Shown in pieces: positions 24,676 through 32,515 of a stretch of 64,000 nt of DNA. The DNA lies in NCBI RefSeq assembly GCF_004345365.1, contig NZ_SLVF01000017.1, forward strand, positions 124,001-188,000, in the 5' to 3' direction. A program made the position numbers and the translations under genes. The number at the start of each line of letters is the position of its first letter. Position 1 is the stretch's first letter. This DNA comes from Kribbella sp. VKM Ac-2568 (GTDB taxonomy: Bacteria; Actinomycetota; Actinomycetes; Propionibacteriales; Kribbellaceae). Under the pieces are notes generated by a model. The model ran no database searches. It saw only the letters and a list, made by a program, of their open reading frames with translations, and had not been told where the DNA came from.

Positions 24676-25896
24676 ATGACTGGACAGGCTGAGTACGACG
24701 CGCACCCCATCGATCGCCCGACCCTGCTGGTCACGCTGACCGGCACGGACCGCCCGGGCCTCACCTCCGCCGTGCTGTCGACGCTGGCCGGCCGCGGCCT
24801 GGACGTGATCGACGCCGAACAGGTCGTACTCCGGGGCCGGCTGGTACTCGGGGTGCTGCTGACCGCGCCGCGGGACCACAAGGAGCTGAAGAAGGACCTC
24901 AAGACGCTCGCCGAAAACCTCGAGGTCGAGATCGACGTCTCGAAGGGCATCGGCGACAACGAACCGCGCCGCAAGGGCCGCAGCCAGGTGACCGTGATCG
25001 GGAATCCCCTGTCGGCCGCGGGGCTCGCCGCGATCGCCGGCCGGATCGCCGACATCGGGGGGAACATCGACCGGATCAGCCGGATGGCGCGCTACCCGGT
25101 CACCGCGATGGAGATCGCCGTGTCCGGCGCCGACCCGGACGCCCTGCGCGCCGTACTCGCGCTCGAAGGTGTCGCCCAGCGCCTGGACGTCGCAGTACAG
25201 GCGGGTGGGCTGTATCGCCGGGCCAAGCGGCTGATCGTGATGGACGTCGACTCGACCCTGATCCAGGGCGAGGTGATCGAGATGCTCGCCGAGCACGCCG
25301 GCCGGCTGGCGGAGGTCGCCGCGGTCACCGAGCAGGCGATGCGCGGCGAGCTCGACTTCGCCGAATCGCTGCGGCACCGGGTGGCGACCCTCGAAGGGTT
25401 GAGTGTCTCAGCGCTCGACGAGGTGTACGACGCGATCGAGCTGGCGCCGGGGGCTCGCACGCTGGTGCGGACGCTGAAGCGGCTCGGGTACCAGTTCGCG
25501 ATCGTCAGCGGCGGGTTCAGCCAGATCACCGACAAGCTCGCAGCCGAGCTCGGCATCGACTTCGCGGCGGCGAACGTGCTGGAGATCGTCGATGGCAAGC
25601 TCACCGGCAAGGTGGTCGGCGAGATCGTCGACCGGGCCGGCAAGGCGACGGCACTGCGGCGGTTCGCGGCCGCCTCGCACACTCCGCTGTCCCAGACGGT
25701 GGCGATCGGCGACGGCGCGAACGACCTGGACATGCTCGCCGCGGCCGGCCTCGGCATCGCCTTCAACGCCAAGCCGGTCGTCCGCGAGGCCGCCGACACC
25801 CACCTGAGCGTCCCCTACCTCGACACGATCCTCTACCTGCTCGGCATCTCCCGCGAAGAAGTAGAAGCCGCCGACGCCGACGGCGCCCTCACCTGA
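24676..25896 (+). CDS. serB: Phosphoserine phosphatase with N-terminal ACT domains
   Basis: A 406-residue SerB, the last step of serine synthesis. The N-terminal half holds two ACT-like regulatory repeats (TLLVTLTGTDRPGLTSAVL and RSQVTVIGNPLSAAGLAAI). The HAD phosphatase part has motif I LIVMDVDSTLIQGEV (nucleophile and acid Asp at about 190/192), motif II AIVSGGFSQI, and the motif IV region AIGDGANDLDMLAAAGLGIA. The ATG at 24676 is preferred; an upstream TTG adds seven residues without support. The length suits actinobacterial SerB. Confidence 0.94.
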   Translation: MTGQAEYDAHPIDRPTLLVTLTGTDRPGLTSAVLSTLAGRGLDVIDAEQVVLRGRLVLGVLLTAPRDHKELKKDLKTLAENLEVEIDVSKGIGDNEPRRKGRSQVTVIGNPLSAAGLAAIAGRIADIGGNIDRISRMARYPVTAMEIAVSGADPDALRAVLALEGVAQRLDVAVQAGGLYRRAKRLIVMDVDSTLIQGEVIEMLAEHAGRLAEVAAVTEQAMRGELDFAESLRHRVATLEGLSVSALDEVYDAIELAPGARTLVRTLKRLGYQFAIVSGGFSQITDKLAAELGIDFAAANVLEIVDGKLTGKVVGEIVDRAGKATALRRFAAASHTPLSQTVAIGDGANDLDMLAAAGLGIAFNAKPVVREAADTHLSVPYLDTILYLLGISREEVEAADADGALT

Positions 25897-25935
25897 GGTC
25901 GAGCTTGGTGTGCACCGCGGATTGCTTGGGCAGTC

Positions 25936-26739
25936 TCAGCTGACTTCCCCAATCTCGGCAGCGGATGGCGGGACGATCGGCAACTGCTGCCCGAACGCGC
26001 TCAACGTCACCCTCACGTTCGCCGCGAAGCCAGTGGTGGTGCTGAACAGGTACTCGATCCGACGCGGCAGGTCGTTGCCATCGATGGCGATCGACACGCT
26101 CAGACCCTTTCGTGTCGTCTTCGCCACGCGCTCGTCAAGCATTTCCCCCAGCGCATGATCCGCGGCCGCCTTCCCCAGATCGATGGTGAAGATGTACTCC
26201 TGCGCTTCGCCGGAGGTGTCGATCGTGAGCTGCCCGCCCCGTTTGAAACCTGTCGTGTACGCCGTGCCGCCGATCACCTGGTGCGCCAGGGCGACCCCGA
26301 TCATCATCTTGGCGAGCTTCAGCGCTTCCTGCTCGGGCGGATTCTTGCTGCGTGGGTTCAGCCTGGCCCACGGGCGCTGCGCGCTGCCGGTCAGCTTGTC
26401 GTCCCGCATATACACCGCGTCGCCGAGCCTGACGACCGAGATGCCTCCGGTCACAAGTGCCACGTCGGTCACGCCGTCCCTCGTCTGCACATCCGCCGTG
26501 AGGTCCACGGTTTCGCGTTGGCCTTTGCCGACCAGCGCGCCGTCGACGTGGAATGAGCCCTTCGCCTCGAGCGCACCCAGTACGAGCGGGGCGAAGGTCC
26601 CGACCGTCAGCTCAGCCGAGGAGGGCGACGTGTTCGAGGGCGTGCTCTTGACCGCCGGGCTCTCATCGGCACCACCACAGGCGACCGGCAGGACCACGAT
26701 GGCGGTCAACGCGATCGCGCGCGGCAAGGTGATTCGCAC
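25936..26739 (-). CDS. Probable lipoprotein (LppX/LprAFG-like fold)
   Basis: A 267-residue exported protein. The signal segment LPRAIALTAIVVLPVACGG ends in a lipobox-like VAC. The mature part resembles LppX/LprG-type lipid carriers in style: beta strands such as GSFHVDGALVGKGQRETVDL, YMRDDKLTGSAQRPWARL, and GLSVSIAIDGNDLPRRIEYL near the end. The GTG at 26739 follows GGGGAG. It is convergent with serB. A role in carrying hydrophobic molecules is inference only. Confidence 0.75.
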   Translation of the reverse strand: MRITLPRAIALTAIVVLPVACGGADESPAVKSTPSNTSPSSAELTVGTFAPLVLGALEAKGSFHVDGALVGKGQRETVDLTADVQTRDGVTDVALVTGGISVVRLGDAVYMRDDKLTGSAQRPWARLNPRSKNPPEQEALKLAKMMIGVALAHQVIGGTAYTTGFKRGGQLTIDTSGEAQEYIFTIDLGKAAADHALGEMLDERVAKTTRKGLSVSIAIDGNDLPRRIEYLFSTTTGFAANVRVTLSAFGQQLPIVPPSAAEIGEVS

Positions 26740-26908
26740 AGCAGACTCCCCGGGAGGTTCGAGGGTCACGCTGCAAATGAGGTTCAGGCAGACCCGAGGA
26801 GTGATGGTGACACATCCGGCCGCCACGCGCAGTACGGCTGGATTGCAACAAGCTGCGGAATCCAGGGCATATTTGCCAACAGCAACCGGGCGGATGAGGA
26901 TCTTGGGC

Positions 26909-27862
26909 ATGTCTGTCGTTTCCAGGGTGCCGGCCGGGTTCAGCGGCCGGGCGGCGAGCACTGCCGATGTCGAGGCGATCCATCGGCTGGTGGTGGCGGT
27001 CGAGAACGAGCAGCTCGGGTACACCGAGGCGTCGGCGGACGGGATCATGGCCTCCATCACCCGGCCTGGGCTCGACCTCGCCGACGACACGCTGGTCATC
27101 CACGACGAGAGCGGCCGGCTCGCGGGATGGGCGTGGCTGAACCGCGGGCGGCGAGCGCAGATCGACGTCGATCCCGCCTTCAGAGGCCGGGGCGTCGGGA
27201 CCGCGTTGCTCGACTGGGCCGAGGCGCGGGCCACTGAGCTGGGCAGCGACTGGATAGCTCAGACGGTCGATGATGCCGACGAAGCTGGAACCGAACTGCT
27301 GCGCTCGCGCGGGTATGAAGTACTGGCGACGAACTGGCAGCTCGAGATGCCGATGCCGGTCGAGCCCGTCGTACCGGCGCTGCCCGCGGGGATCACCGTG
27401 CGGCCGTTCGAGGATCGTGACGCGGCGGCGGTTCACCTTGTGGTGGAGGACGCCTTCGCCGACTGGCAGCCGCGGCGGAAGTCGTACCAGGAGTGGGCTC
27501 GGCTGAACATCGAGCGGGAGACCTTCGCCCCGGCGCTCTCGCCGCTCGCGTTCGCCGGTGACGAGGTGGTCGGGGTGGTGCTGAGCCTCGATCTGCCCGA
27601 CTCCGACGAGGGGTACGTCGAGCAGCTCGCCGTACGGCGTGATCACCGCGGCCAGGGAATCGCGCGAGGATTGCTGGCGGTCGCGAGGCGCGGGTTCTAC
27701 CAGCAGGGCCGGCGGAACCTGATCCTCTGGACGCACTCGGGGACCGGCGCTCTGGCGATGTACGAGCGCCTCGGGATGAGCGTGCGGCGCAGTACGACGG
27801 TCTACTGCGGAAGCCTTCCCGGCGGAAATCCTTCGAGCGGGAACGTTCCCTCGCGGTCTTGA
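26909..27862 (+). CDS. Tandem GNAT N-acetyltransferase
   Basis: A 317-residue protein with two GNAT modules. The first (about 15-145) has AQIDVDPAFRGRGVGTALLD. The second (about 155-300) has VEQLAVRRDHRGQGIARGLL and TGALAMYERLGMSVRRS. Both acetyl-CoA loops (RGRGVG, RGQGIA) look intact. Such tandem forms include MshD-like mycothiol synthases, but the sequence is not clearly MshD. The ATG at 26909 is used; an ATG 15 bp upstream is possible. The last codons contain a palindrome of the glucanase promoter region. Confidence 0.85.
   Translation: MSVVSRVPAGFSGRAASTADVEAIHRLVVAVENEQLGYTEASADGIMASITRPGLDLADDTLVIHDESGRLAGWAWLNRGRRAQIDVDPAFRGRGVGTALLDWAEARATELGSDWIAQTVDDADEAGTELLRSRGYEVLATNWQLEMPMPVEPVVPALPAGITVRPFEDRDAAAVHLVVEDAFADWQPRRKSYQEWARLNIERETFAPALSPLAFAGDEVVGVVLSLDLPDSDEGYVEQLAVRRDHRGQGIARGLLAVARRGFYQQGRRNLILWTHSGTGALAMYERLGMSVRRSTTVYCGSLPGGNPSSGNVPSRS
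27839..27850. promoter_or_regulatory. Perfect palindrome GGGAACGTTCCC upstream of the glucanase gene
   Basis: A 12-bp perfect palindrome with a central CG, the symmetry typical of LacI-family operators. It lies inside the last codons of the GNAT gene and 60 bp upstream of the CebR-like site, so a second repressor site for GH16 is possible. Confidence 0.4.
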
Positions 27863-27884
27863 CGCGATCCAGCGTGACGAGCCG

Positions 27885-27920
27885 TTGACACACGGCGATG
27901 AGAGCGCTCCCATAGGCATA
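27885..27920 (+). promoter_or_regulatory. Glucanase promoter with CebR-like LacI operator
   Basis: A -35 box TTGACA (27885-27890) is followed by TGAGAGCGCTCCCA (27899-27912). This differs by one base from the CebR consensus TGGGAGCGCTCCCA of Streptomyces cellobiose/beta-glucoside genes. The operator sits between -35 and a weak -10 (near CATAGG). Repression relieved by a beta-glucan-derived sugar is the likely logic. Confidence 0.7.
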
Positions 27921-27979
27921 CTTCGTACCTTTCGGCGCCGCACTGGTGATGGCGCCGGTCCAAGACCGTGGAGGTCGCC

Positions 27980-29395
27980 ATGCGTTCCCGCCCGAACAAA
28001 CCATCCACACGTCGCCGAACCATCCTCAGCGTCCTGCTCGCCCCCGTCCTGGTCGCCGTCCCGCTGACCATCGCGGCCCAGGCGAGCGTTCCCCCGTCCG
28101 CCGCCGGATGGACGACGGTCTGGAGCGACGACTTCGACGGCGCCGGAGGCTCGCTGCCTTCCAGCGCCAACTGGATCATCGACACCGGCCACGGCTACCC
28201 CGGCGGCCCCGGCAACTGGGGCACCGGCGAGATCCAGAACTACACGAACAGCACCAGCAACCTCGCGTTGGACGGCGCCGGGAACCTCCGGATCACGCCA
28301 CGCCGGGACGCCGCCGGCAGTTGGACGTCGGCCCGGATCGAGACGCAGCGCAGCAACTTCAAGCCACCCTCCGGCGGCGTCCTCGCGATCGAGGGCAGGA
28401 TCCAGATGCCGAACGTGACGGGCAACGCGGCACTCGGGTACTGGCCCGCGTTCTGGGCACTCGGCCAGCCGTACCGGGGGAACTACTGGAACTGGCCGGG
28501 CATCGGCGAGTTCGACATCATGGAGAACGTCAACGGGATCAACTCCGTCTGGGGCGTCCTGCACTGCGGCGTGAACCCCGGCGGCCCGTGCAACGAGACC
28601 AGCGGGATCGCCAGCAACAGGGCCTGTCCCGGCTCGTCGTGCCAGTCCGCGTTGCACACCTACCGGTTCGAGTGGGACCAGAGCATCTCGCCGAACCAGT
28701 TCCGCTGGTACGTCGACGGCCAGCAGTTCCACTCGGTCAGCCAGGGGCAGTTGCCGGCCGACACCTGGGCCAACATGACGAACCACGCGGGGTACTTCAT
28801 CCTGCTGAACCTCGCGATCGGCGGCGCCTTCCCCGACGCGCTGAACGGTCCCACGCCGCGGGCCGAGACCGTGCCGGACCGCCCGATGATCGTGGACTAC
28901 GTGGCGGTGTCGACGAAGGGCGGCGGCACCCCGCCCACCACGCCGCCCACTACCCCGCCGACCACTCCCCCGCCCGGCGGCGGAGGCAGTGCCTACAGCA
29001 CCATCCAGGCCGAGTCCTACACGCAGCAAGGCGGTACTGGCGTGGAGACCACCACTGACTCAGGCGGCGGGCAGAACCTCATGCAGCTGGGCAACGGCGA
29101 CTGGGCCATGTATCGCAGCATCGACTTCAGCAGCTCGGCGGCACATCAGTTCAGCGGCCGGGTGGCATCAGGTGCTTCAGGCGGTGTCAGCGGCCTCGTC
29201 GAGGTGCGCCTCGACAACAGGTCGAACGCACCGATCGGCAGCTTCGCCATCGCCAACACAGGCGGCTGGCAGAGCTGGCGGACAGTCCCGGCGAACATCG
29301 GCGCCGTCACCGGGGTGCACGACGTGTACCTCACCTTCACCAGCGGTCAGCCGGCTGACTTCGTGAACCTCAACTGGTTCACCTTCGGCCACTGA
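27980..29395 (+). CDS. Secreted GH16 endo-beta-1,3-glucanase (laminarinase-like) with CBM6
   Basis: A 471-residue exported enzyme. A Sec signal with an Arg-rich start covers about residues 1-36. The GH16 domain spans about 42-305; its catalytic motif GEFDIMEN puts the nucleophile and acid at E177 and E182 with D179 between. A Thr/Pro linker (TPPTTPPTTPPTTPPPGGGG) joins it to a C-terminal CBM6 (AYSTIQAESYTQQGGTGVET to NLNWFTFGH). GGAGG lies 6 nt before the ATG. It probably attacks fungal or algal beta-glucan outside the cell. A CebR-like operator controls it. Confidence 0.94.
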   Translation: MRSRPNKPSTRRRTILSVLLAPVLVAVPLTIAAQASVPPSAAGWTTVWSDDFDGAGGSLPSSANWIIDTGHGYPGGPGNWGTGEIQNYTNSTSNLALDGAGNLRITPRRDAAGSWTSARIETQRSNFKPPSGGVLAIEGRIQMPNVTGNAALGYWPAFWALGQPYRGNYWNWPGIGEFDIMENVNGINSVWGVLHCGVNPGGPCNETSGIASNRACPGSSCQSALHTYRFEWDQSISPNQFRWYVDGQQFHSVSQGQLPADTWANMTNHAGYFILLNLAIGGAFPDALNGPTPRAETVPDRPMIVDYVAVSTKGGGTPPTTPPTTPPTTPPPGGGGSAYSTIQAESYTQQGGTGVETTTDSGGGQNLMQLGNGDWAMYRSIDFSSSAAHQFSGRVASGASGGVSGLVEVRLDNRSNAPIGSFAIANTGGWQSWRTVPANIGAVTGVHDVYLTFTSGQPADFVNLNWFTFGH

Positions 29396-29396
29396 C

Positions 29397-30127
29397 ATGC
29401 GCGCGAAGAAGGACCCAGCCGCGGGAGTCGTGCTGGTCGCGGCAGCCGCCGCAGTACTGGTTCATCAGCAGGCCGAGGCCGCCCCGGAGCACCCGATGGT
29501 GGACCACTCGACAATGAACCACGGGCAGGCGCCTGACGCGACGGAGGCCGCGGCAATGGCTCGACTGCAGGCCACGCCGGTTCCGTGGTAGGAGTACCGG
29601 TGGCGCCGGAGCGGGTCACCATCTACTACCAGGGGATCACCGACCGGACCCGCGCGACGGCTTATCCGCAAGAGCTTCGGTACGTGATCGGCAGCGACCA
29701 GCCCGGACCAGAACCCGGCGGCAAGGTGGTCCTGCGTCAGGCAGAGCCAGTCGAGCCGCGACTTCCTGATCTGCCCGGCCGGTTCGAAGCTGGAGAACTA
29801 CCTCGACTTCCCGACCTGCTGGGACGGCGTACGGCTGGACTCGCCGAACCACAAGGACCACATGGCGTGCCCACCGGCGCCACCTGCCCCGCGAGCCACC
29901 CGGTCGTCGTACCGCGGCTCGAGTTCCTCATCACCTACCCAGTGAACGGAGCCGGCCTCACCCTGGCCGGCACCCGCAACGGCCAACTCGTCACCACAGC
30001 CCCCGGCTACCCCTTCCACGGCGACTTCCTGAATGCCTGGGACCCGGCCGAGCTCCAGCGACGAGTCGACAACTACATCAAGGCGGGCTACATCTGCGGC
30101 ACCGACGGCAAGCCCAGCCAGCAGTAA
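29397..30127 (+). pseudogene. Decayed secreted DUF1996 protein gene
   Basis: The segment still encodes a signal peptide (VVLVAAAAAVLVHQQAEA) and a short mature start ending ATPVPW. The frame then breaks and resumes as APERVTIYYQGITDRTRATA and LRYVIGSDQPGPEPGGK. A second break moves the reading to SRDFLICPAGSKLENYLDF and CWDGVRLDSPNHKDHMA. A third returns to GATCPASHPVVVPRLEFLIT. Together these pieces follow DUF1996 in order, but the Cys/His-rich opening (normally before VTIYY) is missing. So there is an internal deletion plus two compensating frameshifts. It may still yield a scrambled 180-residue product from 29585. It lies 1 bp after the GH16 stop. Confidence 0.8.
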
Positions 30128-30171
30128 AAGGTGGTGCCGGGGCTGCGGTCCCGTCCCAGCCCGGCACCACC
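30128..30171. terminator. Intrinsic terminator after the DUF1996 remnant
   Basis: Arms AGGTGGTGCCGGGGCTG and CAGCCCGGCACCACCT pair over 16 bp with a single bulged G. The hairpin closes the GH16/DUF1996 transcript and marks the left edge of the low-GC island. Confidence 0.8.
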
Positions 30172-30473
30172 TCTAGCGATTGATGGCTACACGGCCCGCC
30201 AACGCGTGGCGTGGCGGCCATTGCGCGCACACCGTGCTACAGCACCTTAGCTATACCGGGCAGGAACCAAGCCACCTTCAGGAGACGGTAGCGATTTCCA
30301 CGTGAGGGTCGGCATGGTTGATAAAGACTGGCTGGAGGCTACTCCTTTGCGGACAACCGGCCTGACCCTCGCTGATACCCACCGGCTTCGACGTGTTATG
30401 TCGGTGGTCTTCCGTCGCGACGATGCCCGCGCTAGCATCCCGTCATCACAAGGCGTGACAACTGGGGGAAAAC
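30172..30473. other. Left flank of low-GC island, no gene seen
   Basis: About 300 bp without a convincing reading frame. It holds a short imperfect hairpin (CCGCCA...TGGCGG near 30194-30215). The base composition shifts from GC-rich to clearly AT-richer toward the ATPase gene. No direct repeat, att site or tRNA remnant was recognised. It probably carries the ATPase promoter. Confidence 0.5.
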
Positions 30474-32099
30474 ATGGCAAGAGGCAAGCATGCGCCGCGC
30501 GTGAGCTCAGGCTTTTATCTGGGAGGGCAACAAGCCGAGGCGGATCCTCTCCTCGAAGATGCGTTCTACGAAACAACGCAGTACAAGGCGATTTCATCAC
30601 GCGACGACCATAGGTGCTTCATCATCGGTCGCACGGGTAGTGGCAAATCTGCGATACTTCGACGCCTTGAGCTTCAGTATCCCGAACATGTAATCCGGAT
30701 AACGCCAGAGGATCTTTCACTGACGTACGTTGCCGACCTTCAGTCGATTCGTTGGCTTAGCGCCGAAGGCGTGCATCTTGATCCCCTGTTTATTGCCCTG
30801 TGGAAGCATGTTCTTTTAGTCGAGATAATAAGGCATCGCTATCAGGTTGATTCTCCAACCGCAAAGCAGAATTTCTTGGCCAATCTTGCCGATAGAATCA
30901 AGCGCGACAAAAGCAAAGTGGAGGCTCTGAAATATTTGGATGAATTTCAAGGGAAATTTTGGTGTGAAGCCGATGAGCGCGTTCGAGAAATAGCAGACCG
31001 CTTCGAAACACAAATTCAGTCAGAGGCAGGAGTCGAAGCGAAAGGGTTACGCGGAGGCATAACGCAAGGCTCAACTAAAATCACCGAAAACAAGTCTGAA
31101 ATAGTTGCCAGGTATCAGCGTATCGTGAATGAGACGCAACTGCCACGCCTGAACCAAATGATCAAAGTACTCGATGAGGATATACTCGACTCGAAACAGA
31201 ATTTCACGTTCGTCGTGATAGATGATCTCGATCAGGATTGGGTCGACGATTCGGTGACCAACGCGCTGATTCGCTGCCTATTCAGAGCAGTCCTGGATCT
31301 ACAGCGTGTGCAGAATCTCAAGGTGATCGTTGCGCTTAGGACGAATATCTTCGAGGCTTTGGACTTCGGTCGCAGAACCGGCGGCCAGGAGGAGAAGTTC
31401 AGGGCCTTGTCAATGCGCATCCAATGGTCGGCCGCAGACCTGGAAGCGATGCTGAACGAGAGAGCAAAGGCCGCGGGCCTGAGAGTAGGAATAGCCCTCA
31501 GAGGCATACGCGACCTACTGCCTTCCACCAACAAGACTCGGGGTGATGCTCTTGAATTCATCCTCCGCCGGACGCTGATGAGGCCTCGCGATGTAATTGC
31601 CTATCTCAATGAGTGCCTTGAAGGCACTGCAGGTAAGCCTCGTATAACCTGGGATAGAATTCACGATGCTGAGTCTGCCTACTCCAGAAACAGACGCCTC
31701 GCGCTAAGAGATGAGTGGAAGCCGACATTCCCAGGGATCGATGAGGTTTTCTCTATTTTCGAAGGAAAAGGCCGGAAGCTAACTCCGGATCAAATGGGAT
31801 TGATACTCGATGACATTGCCATGCTCACGGCAGATCATGACTTCATCGGAACCGACTGGCTAGGAAAACTGACCTCAGAGATTTGGAACCCGAAGCAGGG
31901 GACCTGGTCCGACAAATATAAATCTCTCGTAGGCCTTCTGTTCGACATTGGCTTTATTGGATGCATTCACAACGGCCACCCACCTGTGTTTAGCTACCAA
32001 GATCCGGATCATCTCGACCGCCCCTCCAAGCTCTCCCGTGTTCAGTTCTTCTTAATTCATCCTGCTTTCCATGATGCCTTGGACCTGACATATGCCTAA
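30474..32099 (+). CDS. Large P-loop ATPase (resembles the Sll1717 family), horizontally acquired
   Basis: A 541-residue soluble protein. Walker A is GRTGSGKS (52-59), after an N-terminal FYLGGQQAEADPLLEDAFY segment. Walker B is FVVIDDLD (246-253), followed by a VIVALRTNIFEALDFG strand with an arginine-finger-like position. The C-terminal 150 residues look like a winged-helix or helical sensor region (KLTPDQMGLILDDIAMLTAD). DDLD recalls KAP/STAND-type NTPases. The overall pattern fits P-loop ATPases of the Sll1717 family, whose function is not established. Codon use and GC are far from those of the neighbours, and there is no partner gene. GGGGGAAAAC precedes the ATG. A defence role is a hypothesis only. 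Confidence 0.78.
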   Translation: MARGKHAPRVSSGFYLGGQQAEADPLLEDAFYETTQYKAISSRDDHRCFIIGRTGSGKSAILRRLELQYPEHVIRITPEDLSLTYVADLQSIRWLSAEGVHLDPLFIALWKHVLLVEIIRHRYQVDSPTAKQNFLANLADRIKRDKSKVEALKYLDEFQGKFWCEADERVREIADRFETQIQSEAGVEAKGLRGGITQGSTKITENKSEIVARYQRIVNETQLPRLNQMIKVLDEDILDSKQNFTFVVIDDLDQDWVDDSVTNALIRCLFRAVLDLQRVQNLKVIVALRTNIFEALDFGRRTGGQEEKFRALSMRIQWSAADLEAMLNERAKAAGLRVGIALRGIRDLLPSTNKTRGDALEFILRRTLMRPRDVIAYLNECLEGTAGKPRITWDRIHDAESAYSRNRRLALRDEWKPTFPGIDEVFSIFEGKGRKLTPDQMGLILDDIAMLTADHDFIGTDWLGKLTSEIWNPKQGTWSDKYKSLVGLLFDIGFIGCIHNGHPPVFSYQDPDHLDRPSKLSRVQFFLIHPAFHDALDLTYA

Positions 32100-32515
32100 G
32101 TCACGCCACCAAATGGGACCTTGGCTTTTTCCACAGAAGGTCCATTCTTCCACCACCCTCTCTAAATCAAGAACCACTTCACTCACTTCCGGCTTGGTAG
32201 GTCATATTTCCTGATTCTTTCTCCCTACATAGTTGTTAGATTTCAGCTGGCTGGCAGGTCTTAGATCAACCTGCTAGCGCAGGTGATTTCCTGGACGCAG
32301 TGGCGTCAACTCGGCGCCGTGCTCGGCATCAAGATCCTGGTGGCCGTCCTCAGCCACAGCGCCAAACAGCCTGGTGGACCGTCGTCGCCATGCCCCTGGC
32401 CACCCATGGTCTGGCCCATCCCGAAGGCCCGCACCGCCTGACTCCGGGTCCGCCGAGAGCGGGCACGCCGGGTTGCCATGGGGTGGTCGGGGGGTGGAGC
32501 ACTTATTGTTCGGCT
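32100..32515. other. Right flank of the island; possible coding relic
   Basis: A 416-bp gap. The first 175 bp remain AT-rich and contain a weak inverted repeat (GGACCTT with AAGGTCC near 32115-32145). At about 32275 the sequence returns sharply to high GC. From 32283 a GTG frame reads ISWTQWRQLGAVLGIKILVA then SHSAKQP before a stop near 32442. That looks like a gene fragment I cannot assign. The cyanophycinase promoter must lie in the last 60 bp. Confidence 0.45.

Noticed and set aside
26663..29029. 788-residue reverse frame over the GNAT and GH16 genes
   Set aside because: Antisense of two well-supported genes; no domain recognisable.
30302..30613. 103-residue frame overlapping the start of the island ATPase
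   Set aside because: It runs into the ATPase coding region in another frame and lacks a ribosome site; the ATPase start is well supported.
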